Source: Methylibium sp035762065 (GTDB taxonomy: Bacteria > Pseudomonadota > Gammaproteobacteria > Burkholderiales > Burkholderiaceae_C). From it: a stretch of 64,000 nucleotides of DNA. Each line of letters opens with the position of its first letter. The first letter of the stretch is position 1. The stretch is taken from assembly GCF_035762065.1 (NCBI RefSeq), contig NZ_DASTPW010000043.1, forward strand, positions 62,001 through 126,000, given 5' to 3'. Under the pieces are notes generated by a model. It was given only the letters and a program-made list of their open reading frames with translations. It was not told the DNA's origin and did no database searches. Shown piece by piece: positions 8,468-18,271 of the stretch. The translations under genes and the position numbers were made by a program.

Positions 8468-9164
8468 ACCGCGCGCCGGCGGGCAGCGCCGCCTTCAAGG
8501 CCGCGACGCGCCGCGGATCGAGCGCGTGCGCGCGATCGCCGTCGCACACCGCGCCGCGGAAGCCGGCGAAGTCGGCGCCCAGGCGCCGCAGCACCGGCAG
8601 GTCGGCCGTGCGCAGCGAGCCGGCCAGGCCGCAGAGCTTGCCGCTCGACCGCACCGCCTCGACGAAGCCGCGCAGCTCGGCCTCGGATCGCCGCTCGATC
8701 AGGCTGCCGCCGCGCTTGTCGAAGGTGTCGAGCATCAGCGCGGCGAAGGGGCCGGCGCAGGCGCGCGCGAGCAGCGCGGGCGCGACGCCGTCGTCGGCGA
8801 TCAGCACCGGCACGATCGTCGCCGTGCCCCAGCGGCCGGCGGCCAGCGCGTCGATCAGCGGCGCGCCATCGGCGGCGATGCCGACCTTCACGTCGTCGAC
8901 CCCGCAGGCGGCCATGCGCCGCACGCGCGCGAGCGTCGCGGCCACATTCGCGGCCGTGGGCGGCAGCGGATCGCCGACCGTCGCGCTGAGGCGCCGGCCC
9001 GGGGCATGCTCGCGCAGCCGCGCGGCGATGCGCTCGACCGCGTCGAAGCCCAGCGCACCGAGCGCGCCGGCGCGCGGCTCCTTCATGTCGATCAGGTCGG
9101 CGCCGGCCTCGGCGGCGCTCAGCGCCTCGTGCTCGTCGCGCACGCTGACCAGCAACTGCGTCAC
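8445..9164 (-). CDS. mfnB: (5-formylfuran-3-yl)methyl phosphate synthase-like (MfnB)
   Basis: 239 residues from a GTG at 9164 that overlaps the upstream DUF447 stop as GTGA. The family (DUF556, COG1891) makes the furan ring precursor from glyceraldehyde 3-phosphate. Visible hallmarks are LLVSVRDEHEAL, the Schiff-base region DLIDMKEP, ATVGDPLP, DDVKVGI (second conserved Lys), MLDTFDKRG and GLAGSLR. Both conserved Asp-Met-Lys and Asp-Val-Lys motifs are intact, so it is probably active. It is the last gene of the minus-strand operon. Confidence 0.85.
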   Translation of the reverse strand: MTQLLVSVRDEHEALSAAEAGADLIDMKEPRAGALGALGFDAVERIAARLREHAPGRRLSATVGDPLPPTAANVAATLARVRRMAACGVDDVKVGIAADGAPLIDALAAGRWGTATIVPVLIADDGVAPALLARACAGPFAALMLDTFDKRGGSLIERRSEAELRGFVEAVRSSGKLCGLAGSLRTADLPVLRRLGADFAGFRGAVCDGDRAHALDPRRVAALKAALPAGARFSAASPA

Positions 9165-9775
9165 CGCGCCGCCTCGCGCTGGGCGCGCTGGCGCGCGACG
9201 GCTTCGTTGAGCCAGCCCCACGCTTCGTGATCGGCGGCGCTCGCGGTCTTGTCGATCGCGATCTGCAGGTAGCGCAGCTCGGCGTCGATCTTGTCGGCGC
9301 TCAGCATCTGCAGCCGGCTCACCAGCACCGCGGCTTCGAGCACCGCGGCCTGGGCGCGGTTGAAGCCGGGGAAGGGCGCGTGCGTCGCGTCGTGCACGCG
9401 GTCGAGCCGCAGCGTCGGGCGCTCGGCGTCGTCGTCGTCGGCGGCCAGGCGCAGCTCGCTGTGCGCGAGCGCCAGCGGCCCGCCCAGGCGCAGCCCGGGC
9501 ACGAAGCGGGTCGCGACGAGTTCGAGCGCTTCGTCGGGCCAGCGCTTCTCGCCCAGCCAGCGCGCGCACACCGCGCTGGCGAAGACGCGCGTGTCGGTCG
9601 TGAGGTTCAGCACCGCGTGGCCGCGCGCGCGGATGTGCTCGAGCGTGGCGCTCGGCTTGAACGGCTTGAGCACGACCTGCCGCCCGTCGTAGCGCACGCC
9701 GAAGGGCGCGACGTGCACGGCGCCGTCGGCGTCGAGCGTCGTGATCACCGCTTCGAAGATCACCTCGTTCGCCAT
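9161..9775 (-). CDS. DUF447 family split-barrel protein of the H4MPT cluster
   Basis: 204 residues, starting MANEVIFEAVITT with an adjoining HVAPFGVRYDG segment. That is the beginning of DUF447/COG2457 proteins, which have a flavin-reductase-like split barrel and occur with methanopterin genes in archaea and methylotrophs. I know no biochemical function; a flavin-linked step in H4MPT synthesis is an inference. It sits between the DHPS-like gene (stop 9781, 5 bp upstream) and mfnB (4-bp overlap). Confidence 0.75.
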   Translation of the reverse strand: MANEVIFEAVITTLDADGAVHVAPFGVRYDGRQVVLKPFKPSATLEHIRARGHAVLNLTTDTRVFASAVCARWLGEKRWPDEALELVATRFVPGLRLGGPLALAHSELRLAADDDDAERPTLRLDRVHDATHAPFPGFNRAQAAVLEAAVLVSRLQMLSADKIDAELRYLQIAIDKTASAADHEAWGWLNEAVARQRAQREAAR

Positions 9776-9780
9776 CGTCG

Positions 9781-11205
9781 TCAGGGCTTCCTGCGGCCGT
9801 GCGTCAGCGTCGTGCCCGGCGCGCACCAGCCTTCGGCGTCGTCGGCCGGTCGCCTCACCGCGACGCCCCAGTCGAGCGGCTGATCCTGCACGTAGCGCTT
9901 GCCGAGCTGCCAGGCGGTCTCGGCGCGCGCGAGTTCGACGCCCATGTAGAACGCATGTGCCGCGTCGTCTTCGAGCCCCAGCTGCGGCCACAGCGCGAAG
10001 GCGTCCTGCGCGACGCGCAGGCCGTCGCGGTTGTAGACGTGCAGGCCCTCGGGCGCGATCTGCACGCGAAAGTTCGGGTCCTTCACCTGCGCGGCGGTCG
10101 CGGCGATCTCGTCGGCGCTGTCGGGGAAGGGGTGGCGCGCGTGCACGGTCGCGAGCGCGGCACTCAAGCCTTTGGGCAGCTGCTGGTGCCGCTGTGCGGC
10201 GTGCATCACCCGGCGCGCGACGTCGGCCTCGGCGATCGCGCGGCGCGCGTGCTGGCTCACCTGCGTCGCCAGCACCGCGGCGACGTCCAGCTCGGCGCAC
10301 ACGCCGAACAGCAGCGCGTTGATGCCGCTGGTGTCGGCCTCGGTCAGCTCGGTGAGGTTGCCGATGCCCATCATGATCGGCGCCTGCGGGAAGCGCGCGC
10401 GTAGCGCCTGGTAGCGCACGAGCGAGGCGGTGAAGCCGAAGGGGATCGGGTCGAGGATCGGGTCGGCCAGGTAGGGCTTGCCGCGTGCTTCCATCCGCTC
10501 GATCGCCTCGTACAGCGTCGCCATGTCGGCCTGGTCCTGCGCGATCAGCACCGGCACCGACTCGCACTCGTCGGCGATCCACAGCGTGTCGAGCTTCAGG
10601 CTCAGCAGGTAGTCGGCGCCGGCGCGGCCGCCGCGCAGCAGCTCGTCGGCATCCATCGAATCGACGCTGGCTTCCAGCCCGGCCGCCTGCACCGCGCGCA
10701 CGCAGTCTTCCAGGTGCGGGAAGGGCGTCGCCGGCAGGCAGCCGATGTCGATCACGTTGGCGCCGTCGGCCGCGTAGGCGCGCGCGCGCTCGACCACCTG
10801 CTCGACGGAAAGCCGCGGCGCATCGACGATCTCCGCGAAGATCGCGACGCGGTACTCGTCCAGCTCGATCGGCTTGGCCGCGCGGTCGAAGAAGCGCGGC
10901 AGGTCCTTCAGCTCCTCGGGCCCGCGCTGCACCGGGATGCCGAAGTGCCCGCTCAAGCCTTCGACATCGCCGCGGCAGCGGCCCGGAACGATCACGCGCT
11001 CGGCCGGCAGTTCGCGGCCGTCCGCCTGCGTGAACACCAAGGGCGCGGCGACGCGGCGGCGGATCATGTCGGCCGTCATCAGCGCGGCGACCTGCAGGCC
11101 GATTTCGCGGACGTTCCACTCGAAGGCCGGCGGTTCGATGCTCGCGAGCACCCTGCGCAGGTTCGCCTCGGCCAGCCGCCCGGTCAGGAAAACGATGCGT
11201 TCCAT
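9781..11205 (-). CDS. Dihydropteroate synthase-like protein of methanopterin synthesis (DUF6513-type)
   Basis: 474 residues. A divergent N-terminal region (1-150, MERIVFLTGRLAE) precedes a TIM barrel with dihydropteroate-synthase-like motifs: GANVIDIGCLPAT, EASVDSMDADEL and DPILDPIPFGF, followed by PIMMGIGNLTELTEAD. In the H4MPT pathway a DHPS-like enzyme would join the pterin to the ribofuranosyl-aniline moiety made by MptG. This is a reasonable inference but not shown for this family here. Its start overlaps the dmrB end by 22 bp. Confidence 0.75.
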   Translation of the reverse strand: MERIVFLTGRLAEANLRRVLASIEPPAFEWNVREIGLQVAALMTADMIRRRVAAPLVFTQADGRELPAERVIVPGRCRGDVEGLSGHFGIPVQRGPEELKDLPRFFDRAAKPIELDEYRVAIFAEIVDAPRLSVEQVVERARAYAADGANVIDIGCLPATPFPHLEDCVRAVQAAGLEASVDSMDADELLRGGRAGADYLLSLKLDTLWIADECESVPVLIAQDQADMATLYEAIERMEARGKPYLADPILDPIPFGFTASLVRYQALRARFPQAPIMMGIGNLTELTEADTSGINALLFGVCAELDVAAVLATQVSQHARRAIAEADVARRVMHAAQRHQQLPKGLSAALATVHARHPFPDSADEIAATAAQVKDPNFRVQIAPEGLHVYNRDGLRVAQDAFALWPQLGLEDDAAHAFYMGVELARAETAWQLGKRYVQDQPLDWGVAVRRPADDAEGWCAPGTTLTHGRRKP

Positions 11206-11849
11206 GCGAGCTTCAATGCGGAGAGCCGCACGTCGAGCGCCGCCTCCAGGGACTGCGGCGTGTCCACCACCATGCAATGCTCGAAGCCGCGCAGGCGATC
11301 GACGTTGTCGAGCTCGATGCGGCGCGGCCGCAGCGTCAGCCACTCGCTCGCATGGTTGCGCGGCGCCTTGGTCACGACCACCGGCTCGGTGTCGCAGGCG
11401 AACACCAGGCTCGGCACGCCGAGCTTGCCGGCCTGCGCGAACATGTTCGTCGGCAGACTGTCCGAAAAGCCGAAAGCGCACTTCGCGACGGTGTTGCTGG
11501 TGGCCGGCGCGATCACCACCGTGTGGTAAGCCTCGGCATACAGCCGGCCGACCGGCACCGAGCTCGCGCTCTTGTCGCGGAACACGCGGAAGCGCTCGCG
11601 CAGCGCTTCGAGCCGCCAGCCGTACAGCGGCAGCACTTCGTCGGCCGCGGCGCTCAGGTAGAGGTCGACGTTCGGCAGCCGCTGCGCGAGCGCCATCGAC
11701 TCCTCCAGGTAGTGGCCCGAGCCGGTCACGCACCAGGCGAAGCGCGACGCGGGCGGCTCGTCGGTCGCGCTCGCGTGCTCGTCGCCGAGTTCGGCGGCCC
11801 AGCGCTTCGCGTCTTCGCCGACGAGCGGATGCGGCTTGCCGGCGTTCAT
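11184..11849 (-). CDS. dmrB: Dihydromethanopterin reductase (flavoprotein DmrB)
   Basis: 221 residues. A flavoprotein of the Dfp/AfpA type that reduces dihydromethanopterin to H4MPT, the last step of cofactor synthesis. Beta-alpha motifs include FAWCVTGSGHYLEESM, VVIAPATSNTVAK (the FMN-binding TSNT signature of this superfamily) and LPTNMFAQAGK. The first 36 residues precede the fold and may be partly untranslated. DmrB has been characterised from a Burkholderia, which fits the lineage. It starts 12 bp after the sigma-54 activator, with which it is probably cotranscribed. Confidence 0.85.
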   Translation of the reverse strand: MNAGKPHPLVGEDAKRWAAELGDEHASATDEPPASRFAWCVTGSGHYLEESMALAQRLPNVDLYLSAAADEVLPLYGWRLEALRERFRVFRDKSASSVPVGRLYAEAYHTVVIAPATSNTVAKCAFGFSDSLPTNMFAQAGKLGVPSLVFACDTEPVVVTKAPRNHASEWLTLRPRRIELDNVDRLRGFEHCMVVDTPQSLEAALDVRLSALKLAWNASFS

Positions 11850-11861
11850 CGGCTCGGCCGG

Positions 11862-13931
<2,070 letters not shown>

Positions 13932-14203
13932 GCGGTCCCCTTGTCGTTGTCGGCGGCTCGCCGGTCGGACGCAAGGCGATGGGCCTGGGCGTCGCGGCGG
14001 CACCGGCATGCCTTCGGTGGGGCCGCAGAGCGTGTCGCCCCGTCGGGTCATGCTGTGTCGATTCTGGCGCGAGGCCCCACGGCGCGGCCCGTGCGGCGAG
14101 CCGCTTGGACGAATTGCCACAGAATCGGTCGCCGCCAGCCGTTGCCATCGGCCGGCCTTGCCGATGATGCGCGGTCGCGTGGCACGCCGCCGAGGAGAAC
14201 GAC

Positions 14204-14701
14204 ATGACCGCCGCCCGCTCGCTTCCCCCGCCCGTGCATGCATGGCCCACCGACGAAGCCGCCGGCGCGCCGATGGACCTGATCTTCATCGAAGGCTTCA
14301 CCGGCGAGACGGTGATCGGCATCCATGACAACGAGCTGCACCGCCCGCAGCCGCTGCGCATGGACGTCACCGCCGGCCTGCCGCACAGCCGCGCTTGCGA
14401 CACCGACCAGATCGCTGACACCATCGACTACGGCGTCGTGCGCGACCGTCTGCGCCGCCTGCTGGCCGAGCACCGCCACACGCTGCTCGAAAGCTTCGCC
14501 GAGGAGGTGGCCGACATCCTGCTGCGCGAGTTCGGCGCGCACTGGGTGCGCGTCGCGGTCGTCAAGCCGAGGAAGTTCGACGACGTCGATGCGGTGGGCG
14601 TCGCGATCGAACGCCGCCGCGCCGCGCCGGGCAGCGCGGCGCGCACCGGCGCGACGGTGCTGAGCCTGATCGGCGCCGGCATGGTGCCCGGCGGGCGCTG
14701 A
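14204..14701 (+). CDS. Dihydroneopterin aldolase-like protein (FolB family) of the H4MPT cluster
   Basis: 165 residues from ATG at 14204, preceded by GAGGAG. FolB-fold motifs are GFTGETVIGIHDNELHRPQP in the N-terminal half and IADTIDYGVVRDRL with LLESFAEEVADIL after it. FolB cleaves dihydroneopterin to hydroxymethyl-dihydropterin, the pterin building block for folate and for H4MPT. The location among methanopterin genes suggests a dedicated copy for H4MPT. It diverges from the sigma-54 activator across 272 bp and ends at a strong terminator. Confidence 0.85.
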   Translation: MTAARSLPPPVHAWPTDEAAGAPMDLIFIEGFTGETVIGIHDNELHRPQPLRMDVTAGLPHSRACDTDQIADTIDYGVVRDRLRRLLAEHRHTLLESFAEEVADILLREFGAHWVRVAVVKPRKFDDVDAVGVAIERRRAAPGSAARTGATVLSLIGAGMVPGGR

Positions 14702-14720
14702 GCACAGCACGCTCCCAAAA

Positions 14721-14746
14721 CAAAAGCCGCCCGAGGGCGGCTTTTG
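14721..14746. terminator. Bidirectional rho-independent terminator between folB-like gene and fae
   Basis: A perfect 11-bp stem (CAAAAGCCGCC at 14721-14731 with its complement at 14736-14746) closes a CGAG loop. The stem begins with A-rich and ends with T-rich sequence, so it can terminate on both strands. It lies 20 bp past the folB-like stop and 21 bp past the fae stop, serving the convergent pair. Confidence 0.9.
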
Positions 14747-14767
14747 TTCGAGCTGAACGCCGAGCGA

Positions 14768-15277
14768 TTACTTCGCGGCGAACGGGTGGGCCGCGCTGCC
14801 CTTCTTCTGGACCACTTCACGCGCGGTCGGCGAGCCCGAGACGGCGCGCTTGATCGACTCGCGCACGGCCTGGTAGTTGTATTCCTGGATCTTCTTGTCG
14901 TCGTCGGCGAGCCAGTGGATGAACACGCCCACGCTGATGAACAGGTTGTCGGCTTCGTCGGCCGGGATGGTGCCGTCCTCGACCGAATCGGCCACCGCCA
15001 TCGCGACGCCGCGCTGGGCCGGGCCGAACATCTGCACCGCTTGCTTGGCGCCCTTGATCGTGACCTTGTTGAACATCACGGTGGCCGGCTTGCACAGCAG
15101 GTTCGGCGCGACGACGGCGAGCAGCGAGGTGAAGCCGTCCTTGTTGTTCGTCAGGCTGTTGGCGAACGCGGTTTCGGCAGCGCTGCCGCGCGGCCCGATC
15201 AGCAGGTCGATGTGGGCCACTTCGTTGCCGTCGCCGACGAGCGATTCGCCGACCATCATCCGATCGATCTTTGCCAT
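14768..15277 (-). CDS. fae: Formaldehyde-activating enzyme
   Basis: 169 residues. Fae condenses formaldehyde with H4MPT to methylene-H4MPT, the entry to the pathway. The sequence follows the family nearly end to end: VGDGNEVAHIDL with the conserved His22, ETAFANSL, SLLAVVAPNL, CKPATVMFNKVT, QAVQMFGPAQ, and IPADEADNLF near residue 105. The ATG at 15277 has a GGAG ribosome site about 8 bp upstream. It is last in the mptG-mtdB-mch group but is separated from the gene before it by 93 bp holding its own promoter-like sequence, so it can be expressed at a higher level. Confidence 0.97.
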   Translation of the reverse strand: MAKIDRMMVGESLVGDGNEVAHIDLLIGPRGSAAETAFANSLTNNKDGFTSLLAVVAPNLLCKPATVMFNKVTIKGAKQAVQMFGPAQRGVAMAVADSVEDGTIPADEADNLFISVGVFIHWLADDDKKIQEYNYQAVRESIKRAVSGSPTAREVVQKKGSAAHPFAAK

Positions 15278-15341
15278 GTGGGTCTCCAGGAGCTTTCTGA
15301 GGGAAGGGGATTGCGCACCGGCACGAGCCGGCACGCGGGGG

Positions 15342-15370
15342 AACTTACACGTTCCATGCCAGTGGCGCAA
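15342..15370 (-). promoter_or_regulatory. Candidate sigma-70 promoter of fae
   Basis: On the minus strand TTGCGC (15370-15365) and TAAGTT (15347-15342) are spaced by 17 nt. The site begins immediately after the stop codon of the CitG-like gene and 65 bp before the fae start. A CCGGC-ACGA-GCCGG hairpin (15318-15331) lies in the predicted leader. The -10 hexamer matches the consensus at only 3 of 6 positions. Confidence 0.35.
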
Positions 15371-16255
15371 TCACGAATCGCCTTGAGACAAACCCGTCCC
15401 GAGCTCGATGCCGAGTGCGCCAGCAAGGAACAGCGTCGCGACCGTCAGGTCCGCGCAGGTGCCAGGGTTCAGTCGGCGTTGCTTGAGGCTCGCATCCCAT
15501 TGCGCGAAGGCCGGCGCCGCGTCGACCAACTCGCCGCCTTCGAGCCGCGCCAGCCACGGTCCGGCCTCGTCGGTGACAGCCTGTGCCGCCGCCACGCCGT
15601 GCTTGCGAACAATGTGTGAATCGAGATCGGCACACAGCAGGCGCAGGTAGAGGCGCTGCACGGCGCGCGTGGCCGTCGCCGTGTCGTGCAGGCCGCCATC
15701 GGCCGCGAGCGAGGACAGGCCGGTGCCGAAGACCTCGTCGAAGTTCGTCGCGTAGGCGCGCGCGACGCGATCGCGACCGGCGGCCAGTCGCATCGCCTCG
15801 AGCAGGCTCAGGCTCGGCGGCGCGTTCACGTCCTGCTGCGCGCTCTGGCCGAGCCCGGCGGGACGCGCCGCGGCGATCGCACGGAAGGCTCCGCCGGCAT
15901 CCTCGACATCGAGCGCGCCGAGCACGCCTTGCAGCGTGCGGCGCAAGGCCTGCGCATCACATGGCGCGGGGCAGCGTTCGATCGCCGCGGCGAGCGGCGC
16001 GCACAGCAGCACGATGCCGAGGTTGGTGTTGCAGCCGGCGACGTCGAGCGTGGCGCGCATCGCCGCCTCGATGCGCGCGCCGACCCGCGCGCCGCGCGCG
16101 AACAGCCCCGCTCGCGCGGCCTCGGCGCTGTCGAGGAAGAGCTGCGCGTCCATGCCGTGGCCCGGCGATGCGGCGCTCACGTTGCCCGGCTTGCGCACCG
16201 CCACGTCGAGCGCGCAAGCGCGCACGAAGGCGGTGGCCGGATCGACGGCCGTCAT
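15371..16255 (-). CDS. CitG-like (triphosphoribosyl-dephospho-CoA synthase family) protein of the H4MPT cluster
   Basis: 294 residues. VRKPGNVSAASPGHGM near residue 20 is the TPKPGNV-type signature of the CitG/MdcB family, followed by AGCNTNLGIVLLCAPL and, later, LNPGTCADLTVATLFL. No citrate-lyase or malonate-decarboxylase genes are near. CitG-type proteins recur beside mch and fae in methylotrophs (I recall the label orf17), where they are thought to act in H4MPT synthesis; the reaction is not known to me. Its ATG overlaps the RimK-like stop by 4 bp. Confidence 0.8.
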   Translation of the reverse strand: MTAVDPATAFVRACALDVAVRKPGNVSAASPGHGMDAQLFLDSAEAARAGLFARGARVGARIEAAMRATLDVAGCNTNLGIVLLCAPLAAAIERCPAPCDAQALRRTLQGVLGALDVEDAGGAFRAIAAARPAGLGQSAQQDVNAPPSLSLLEAMRLAAGRDRVARAYATNFDEVFGTGLSSLAADGGLHDTATATRAVQRLYLRLLCADLDSHIVRKHGVAAAQAVTDEAGPWLARLEGGELVDAAPAFAQWDASLKQRRLNPGTCADLTVATLFLAGALGIELGTGLSQGDS

Positions 16256-17169
16256 GCGCGCCGCGCGGGTGCGGCCGACGCGAGCTTGCGATCGAGCAGG
16301 TCGTCCACCAGCGCGCGCGCGATCGGAAACGGCGTCACCCGCTGCAGGCCCTGCCAGGCCGCGACGCCGTTGACCTCGAGCACCTGCGGCCCGTGGGGCG
16401 CGGGGATCAGGTCGACGCCGGCGTAGTCCATCCGCAGGGCCGCTGCGGCGCGCTCGGCGATCGACGCCAGCGGCGCATCGAGCGGCTGCGCGACGCAGCG
16501 CGCGCCTTGCTTGACGTTGTGGATCCAGCCGCGGCCGATGCGCTTCATCGCGGTGAGCGCGCGGCCGCCGACGACCAGCACGCGCCAGTCGAAGCCGGGG
16601 CTCTGCAGCGCCGGCACGAAGCGCTGCAGGTACGCGAGCGCGCCGAAGTCCTGCAGGGCGGGCAGCGGCACGTGCTCGCCGTCGACGAGGCCGACCCGCC
16701 GCAGCCCCTTGCCCTGCGAGCCGAACAGCGGCTTGAGCACCAGCGCATGCCCGGCCGCGCTCTCGCGCGTGACGAGCCGCTGCGCCTGCGCCGGCGACTC
16801 GATCGCCCAGGCCGGCGGCGTCGGCACGTTCGCGGCATGCAGCAGCCAGCTGGTCGTCGCCTTGTCGACGCTGCGCTCGATCGCGCGCGCATCGTTGTAG
16901 ACCGCGACGCCCAGCTCGCGCAGCGCATGCAGCACGGCGAGGCGCTTGGTCACCTGCTCGAAGCTGCCGCCGGCGATGCCGCGCACGATCGCCGCATCGG
17001 GCAGCTCGCGGCCGAAGCCGGGGATCGCCAGACCGTGCCAGGCGACGGTCGTGTCGATGCGGCAGTCCTCCAGATCGACGCAGCGGCCCTCGGCGCCGCG
17101 CGCGCGCAGCGCGGCCTGCAGCTGGCGGGTGTGCCAGCCGGTTTCGTCGGTGAGGAGGGCGACGCGCAT
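16252..17169 (-). CDS. RimK-family ATP-grasp ligase (MptN-like)
   Basis: 305 residues. An ATP-grasp fold of the RimK type: an N-terminal Rossmann-like part with GIAGGSFEQVTKR, then DKATTSWLL, LVLKPLFGSQGKG (nucleotide-binding Lys and glycine loop), DWRVLVVGG, YAGVDLIP and VLEVNGVAAWQG (metal ligands). Archaeal relatives add glutamate to H4MPT or F420. Here a glutamate ligase acting on H4MPT or methylofuran is likely but unproven. It corresponds in position to the gene I recall as orf7 of methylotroph clusters. It starts 9 bp after the mch stop. Confidence 0.8.
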   Translation of the reverse strand: MRVALLTDETGWHTRQLQAALRARGAEGRCVDLEDCRIDTTVAWHGLAIPGFGRELPDAAIVRGIAGGSFEQVTKRLAVLHALRELGVAVYNDARAIERSVDKATTSWLLHAANVPTPPAWAIESPAQAQRLVTRESAAGHALVLKPLFGSQGKGLRRVGLVDGEHVPLPALQDFGALAYLQRFVPALQSPGFDWRVLVVGGRALTAMKRIGRGWIHNVKQGARCVAQPLDAPLASIAERAAAALRMDYAGVDLIPAPHGPQVLEVNGVAAWQGLQRVTPFPIARALVDDLLDRKLASAAPARRA

Positions 17170-17178
17170 GCCGCGGCG

Positions 17179-18240
17179 TCAGGCCTCGCCCAGCCACTGC
17201 CCGCGCAGCAGCTCCAGGTTCAGCCTGCCGCCATGCCAGGTCATCCCCGACTGCAGGCTCGACACCCACACCTCCGCCGGCGCGAACAGGGCGCCGTCGA
17301 TCTTGTAGAAGTCGTAGTCGGCGGCCTTGAAGATGTCGGCGAAGCCGCGGCCGTAGTCGCGCGAGTTGAGCGAAGGGAGCTGCTTCGCGAGCTGGCGCGC
17401 CTCGTCGTCGCCGGCGTCGACCACGAGTTGCACCCGGCCGCCGTAGAGGATCGCGTCGTTGGTGCGGCCCATCGCGGCGAGGCCGTCGCCGGCCGGCGGC
17501 GGCAGCGGTGCGCTGGCGCTGCCCTCGACGATGCGTTCGAGCGGGAAGTGCAGCTCGTGCGCCTTGTGCAGCGCGACTTCGAGCACGCGCGCCACCACCT
17601 GCGTGGTGCCGGCGAGGCTTTTGGTCGGCGTCAGCACGAAGCTGAGTTGCGAGGCGCTCAGGCCGCAATCCTTCAGCACCTTGTCGATCACCACCTGCGG
17701 AGGCGGCTGATCGACTTCCAGCACCAGCACGCCGCTCGGCGCCTCGGCGCCGGCCGCGCGCGCGACCGGATCGCGATAGCCCAGCTCCTTGAACAGCTCC
17801 TCCTTGCACGCGAGCGCGCGCGCCGGGCCCGAGCCGAGCGAGAAGAACTTCTTGCCGCCGGTCTCCTCCTTGCTCGCCGCGAGCGACCAGCCGGCGTACT
17901 GGCTCGCCAGGCAGGCGAGCACCGGCTGGCTGCTCGACACCTGCAGCCAGGTCGGCCAGCCGTCGGCCACCGGCGCGAGCGCGCTGCGCAGCGAGACGCT
18001 GCCCAGCCCGCCCATGCAGATCGCGCCGACCAGCAGTCCGGCCTCGACGCTGCCCGGCATCGCGATGCCTGCATCGACGATGCGCACGCCGCTCGGGTGG
18101 AGGGCGACGCCCACGCGCAGCCGCTCGGCGTCGTCCACCAGCCGCTGCAGCAGCGCCTGCGCGCTGCGGTTGACGCTCAAGGGGCTGCTCGCGAACGCTG
18201 CCTGCGTCGGCGTCGGCGAAGGATGGGGATCGCTGCTCAT
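17179..18240 (-). CDS. mch: Methenyl-H4MPT cyclohydrolase
   Basis: 353 residues, including a variable 20-residue N-terminus. It hydrolyses methenyl-H4MPT to formyl-H4MPT, between MtdB and Fhc. Family motifs include SVNRSAQALLQRLV, GLLVGAICMGGLG, SSSQPVLACLASQYAGW, FFSLGSGPARAL, and the late NDAILYGGRVQLVV with SLNSRDYGRGF. The length is a little over the roughly 320 of archaeal Mch because of the N-terminus. It lies between two ATP-grasp genes in the same orientation. Confidence 0.96.
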   Translation of the reverse strand: MSSDPHPSPTPTQAAFASSPLSVNRSAQALLQRLVDDAERLRVGVALHPSGVRIVDAGIAMPGSVEAGLLVGAICMGGLGSVSLRSALAPVADGWPTWLQVSSSQPVLACLASQYAGWSLAASKEETGGKKFFSLGSGPARALACKEELFKELGYRDPVARAAGAEAPSGVLVLEVDQPPPQVVIDKVLKDCGLSASQLSFVLTPTKSLAGTTQVVARVLEVALHKAHELHFPLERIVEGSASAPLPPPAGDGLAAMGRTNDAILYGGRVQLVVDAGDDEARQLAKQLPSLNSRDYGRGFADIFKAADYDFYKIDGALFAPAEVWVSSLQSGMTWHGGRLNLELLRGQWLGEA

Positions 18241-18271
18241 GCTCGTCTCGCTCGTCTTTCGATGTCGTGGT

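Noticed and set aside
13932..14203. Sigma-54 promoter between the activator and the folB-like gene
   Set aside because: TGGC-like pieces occur but none has GG and GC at the required 10-nt spacing.
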